From: an uncultured Corynebacterium sp.
GTDB taxonomy: Bacteria > Actinomycetota > Actinomycetes > Mycobacteriales > Mycobacteriaceae
Assembly: GCF_946222835.1 (NCBI RefSeq)
Contig: NZ_CAMIHD010000002.1
Span: forward strand, 124,001-188,000
Length of the DNA stretch: 64,000 nt
Reading direction: 5' to 3'
Below, one piece after another: positions 62,063 through 64,000 of this stretch (positions within the stretch are counted from its first letter, which is position 1; the number at the start of each line of letters is the position of its first letter). The position numbers were made by a program, and so were the translations under genes. The notes beneath the pieces were generated by a model. It did not search any database, had not been told where the DNA came from, and worked only from the letters and a program-made list of their open reading frames with translations.

Positions 62063-63007
62063 ATGTGGGATAAAGAGGACCTCTCCGCGGCCGGATACCT
62101 CGCGGGGTGGAAGGTGGTGCGTCGGCTGCCTGATCCGATTGCGCGGGTGTTGTTTCGGTTCGGCGCAGACTTTGCTAGCAGGAACGGCCGCGGAATGGAG
62201 GGCTTGCGCCGCAACCTTGCCCGCGTGGTGGGGCCAGAAAACGTTACCCGCGCACTGGTGCGCGATTCTGTTCGGTCCTATATGCGCTATTGGATGGAGG
62301 CCTTCCGCTTGCCGGCCATCCACAGTAATGCCGGGTTGCACGAACGCTTGCTCAGTGGCTTAGAAGGCCTCGAGCACTTTGATGCTTCCGCTCGGTCCGG
62401 GCGCGGCACTATTTTGGCGCTGCCGCACTCAGGTAACTGGGATATGGCGGGCGTCTTCCTCGTGGGTCATTATGGTCAGTTCACCACCGTTGCGGAGCGG
62501 CTCAAGCCTGCCGTGCTTTTCGACGCCTTTGTGAACTACCGCGAAACCCTCGGCTTCGAAGTTCTTCCCCTCACTGGGGGCGCAACCTCGCCTTTCGCGC
62601 GCCTTAAAGAGGTATTAGAGGCCGGCGGCGTGGTGTGCCTGCTGGCTGAGCGTGACCTCACCCGAAGCGGCGTCAGCGTGAAGTTCATGGGAGAAGAGGC
62701 CAACATGGCCGCAGGCCCCGCGCAACTTGCTCTGGAGACTGGCGCCGCCCTCCACGTGGTGCACTCGTGGTTTGAAGGCGAAGGATGGGGGCTATCGGTG
62801 TCTCCGGAGCTTGAGATAACAGACCTGCAGGAGACTACCCAGCGCATGGCCGATGGCTTCGCTGCGAATATACGCCGACACCCGGAGGATTGGCATATGC
62901 TGCAGCCGCAGTGGAATGTCGATATTGAGAGGCGTCGGCAAGCGCGTGCCGCGCACAAGGCCCGTGATACCCGCCACGCCGGTACTCGGCAGGAAGGTGA
63001 GAAATAA
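62063..63007 (+). CDS. patA: Phosphatidylinositol mannoside acyltransferase (PatA)
   Basis: The 314-residue LpxL-like enzyme acylates the first mannose of PIM. The catalytic HxxxxD is seen as HSGNWD (about residues 126-131), followed by FDAFVNYRETLGFEVLPLTG and LLAERDLTRSGVSVKF. CAGGAGG precedes ATG 62063. The stop overlaps the pimA start (TAATG). It contains an exact copy of the repeated word (62933-62944). Confidence 0.92.
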   Translation: MWDKEDLSAAGYLAGWKVVRRLPDPIARVLFRFGADFASRNGRGMEGLRRNLARVVGPENVTRALVRDSVRSYMRYWMEAFRLPAIHSNAGLHERLLSGLEGLEHFDASARSGRGTILALPHSGNWDMAGVFLVGHYGQFTTVAERLKPAVLFDAFVNYRETLGFEVLPLTGGATSPFARLKEVLEAGGVVCLLAERDLTRSGVSVKFMGEEANMAAGPAQLALETGAALHVVHSWFEGEGWGLSVSPELEITDLQETTQRMADGFAANIRRHPEDWHMLQPQWNVDIERRRQARAAHKARDTRHAGTRQEGEK

Positions 63008-64000
63008 TGCGCATCGGAATCGTGTGCCCCTACTCCTTTGATGAACCGGGCGGAGTTCAAGCCCATATCCTTGATTTGGCTACGGTGTTTATTGAGCAAG
63101 GGCATCATGTTCAGGTCATTGGTCCTGCTTCGGCGTCCACCCAACTGCCGGATTTCGTGGTTAAGGGCGGCCCAGCGTTTCCCATCGCCTATAACGGCTC
63201 TGTGGCGCGTTTGTCCGTCGGTCCTCAGGTAACGCGCAAAGTAAAGCGCTTTATTAAAGATGGAGACTTTGATGTCTTGCACATCCATGAGCCAAATTCC
63301 CCGAGTTTTTCTATGACCGCGTTGGCTGTAGCCCAAGGCCCGTTGGTGGCGACATATCACGCCTCCGCCTCGAGCTCGCTGGTGTTGACCCTCGCCAAGC
63401 CTTTCCTCGCTCCCTTCCTGGAGAAGATTCGAGGCGGTATTGCCGTATCCGATATGGCGCGACGGTGGCAGGTAGAGCAATTGGGCGGGGACCCCGTCCT
63501 CATTCCCAATGGCGTGGATACCTCTGTATACGCTCAGGCGCGGCGACGCAGCCCGGTAAAGGCTCCCGGTGACCCTTTAGAAGTGGTCTTCTTGGGGCGT
63601 CTGGATGAACCGCGCAAAGGCCTGGACATTCTACTCAGCGCGCTCCACCAAGTGCGCCCCGATATTCGTGTCACCATCATGGGCGGGGGCCGCGCCCGCG
63701 AGGTCGATGGCGTAGACTTTGTCGGCCGAGTCAGCGATGCTGAAAAGGCCGAAATCCTCGGCCGCGCCGATGTGTATGTGGCCCCAAATACCGGGGGCGA
63801 GAGTTTCGGCATTGTCTTGGTAGAGGCCATGGCGGCCGGCGCAGCCGTCGTTGCCTCTGATCTGGAAGCTTTCCGCGCGGTGTGCAACGCCGACTCCGAC
63901 GAGGTAGCCGGTGCACTTTTTCGCAACGAAGATAGCGGGGATCTGGCCCGTGTTCTCAATGAGGTACTCGATGATGCCGACTACCGGGCCCAGTTGGTGC
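63007..64000 (+). CDS. pimA: Phosphatidylinositol alpha-mannosyltransferase PimA (cut by right edge)
   Basis: The frame is open from ATG 63007 to the window end (331 codons). It begins MRIGIVCPYSFDEPGGVQAH, the GT4 donor/acceptor loop of PimA, then LHIHEPNSPSFS, PNGVDTSVYAQ, VFLGRLDEPRKGLDILL and the nucleotide-sugar motif APNTGGESFGIVLVEAMAAG (ExxxxxxxE). It transfers the first mannose from GDP-mannose to phosphatidylinositol. The family length is about 375-385, so about 50 residues are missing. Confidence 0.95.
   Translation, partial: MRIGIVCPYSFDEPGGVQAHILDLATVFIEQGHHVQVIGPASASTQLPDFVVKGGPAFPIAYNGSVARLSVGPQVTRKVKRFIKDGDFDVLHIHEPNSPSFSMTALAVAQGPLVATYHASASSSLVLTLAKPFLAPFLEKIRGGIAVSDMARRWQVEQLGGDPVLIPNGVDTSVYAQARRRSPVKAPGDPLEVVFLGRLDEPRKGLDILLSALHQVRPDIRVTIMGGGRAREVDGVDFVGRVSDAEKAEILGRADVYVAPNTGGESFGIVLVEAMAAGAAVVASDLEAFRAVCNADSDEVAGALFRNEDSGDLARVLNEVLDDADYRAQLV

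Noticed and set aside
1..64000. CRISPR array or prophage
   Set aside because: No regularly spaced repeats with spacers and no capsid, terminase, integrase or lysis genes were seen.

Overview
The window reads as core chromosome of a Corynebacterium. It carries the corynebacterial block sigB-dtxR-galE, a DtxR whose metal-ligand residues sit at the canonical positions, a paired sigA and sigB, ppgK (polyphosphate glucokinase), many actinobacterial DUF families (DUF3039, DUF3093, DUF3099, DUF3159, DUF3710, DUF4192, DUF4193, DUF3000), HemQ, and at the right edge the phosphatidylinositol mannoside gene row thrS-HIT-pgsA-patA-pimA. Species cannot be fixed from sequence alone; a skin or mucosal Corynebacterium is a reasonable guess.

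Layout. 1-4.3 kb: 5' part of hrpA, a membrane protein, and a peroxide-defence module with oxyR divergent from ahpC-ahpD. 4.4-9.3 kb: a Ski2-like RNA helicase, a PAC2 protein and a DUF4192 protein. 9.3-13.2 kb: galE, dtxR, sigB and a YheO-type regulator. 13.4-16.2 kb: serine catabolism (sdaA, sdaC). 16.6-21.2 kb: dtd, a methyltransferase, DUF3099, DUF3039 and an SF2 helicase. 21.2-31 kb is an accessory island of tandem DUF4190 genes, a broken bioWF locus, insertion-sequence scraps, a broken TetR gene, a Septu-like ATPase/HNH pair with a frameshifted nuclease, a frameshifted FAD/Fe-S dehydrogenase and further gene fragments. 31-34 kb holds a DUF2891-DUF969-DUF979 operon (probable 5-oxoproline uptake). 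34.2-38.5 kb holds a two-component system and an ABC exporter of the antibiotic-resistance or lantibiotic-immunity kind.

38.7-54.8 kb returns to the core: sigA with a long AKKT-repeat N-terminus, ppgK/suhB, DUF4193, DUF3093/dut, DUF3710-DUF3159-RNA methyltransferase, dxs, rnd-DUF3000, hemQ, msrB, a GT87 mannosyltransferase, a pyrimidine-reductase-like protein and a DMT exporter. 54.8-55.8 kb holds seven tRNA genes, including a duplicated Val-Gly unit. 56-58.7 kb is a copC-PCuAC-Dyp peroxidase operon. 58.8-64 kb is the thrS-to-pimA operon, with pimA cut by the window edge.

The most notable points are: (i) a 12-base word, CGTCGGCAAGCG, present seven times exactly, with an extended GCTTGSCGACGYCCCC form concentrated in gene-poor gaps and convergent terminators, resembling an uptake- or architecture-type signal; (ii) a Septu-like defence pair whose nuclease is broken; (iii) a decayed bioWF locus that keeps a perfect BioQ-like operator; (iv) a duplicated helicase tail plus DUF4190 unit; (v) several regulatory sites (OxyR, DtxR, SigH, TetR) placed where the neighbouring genes predict them.
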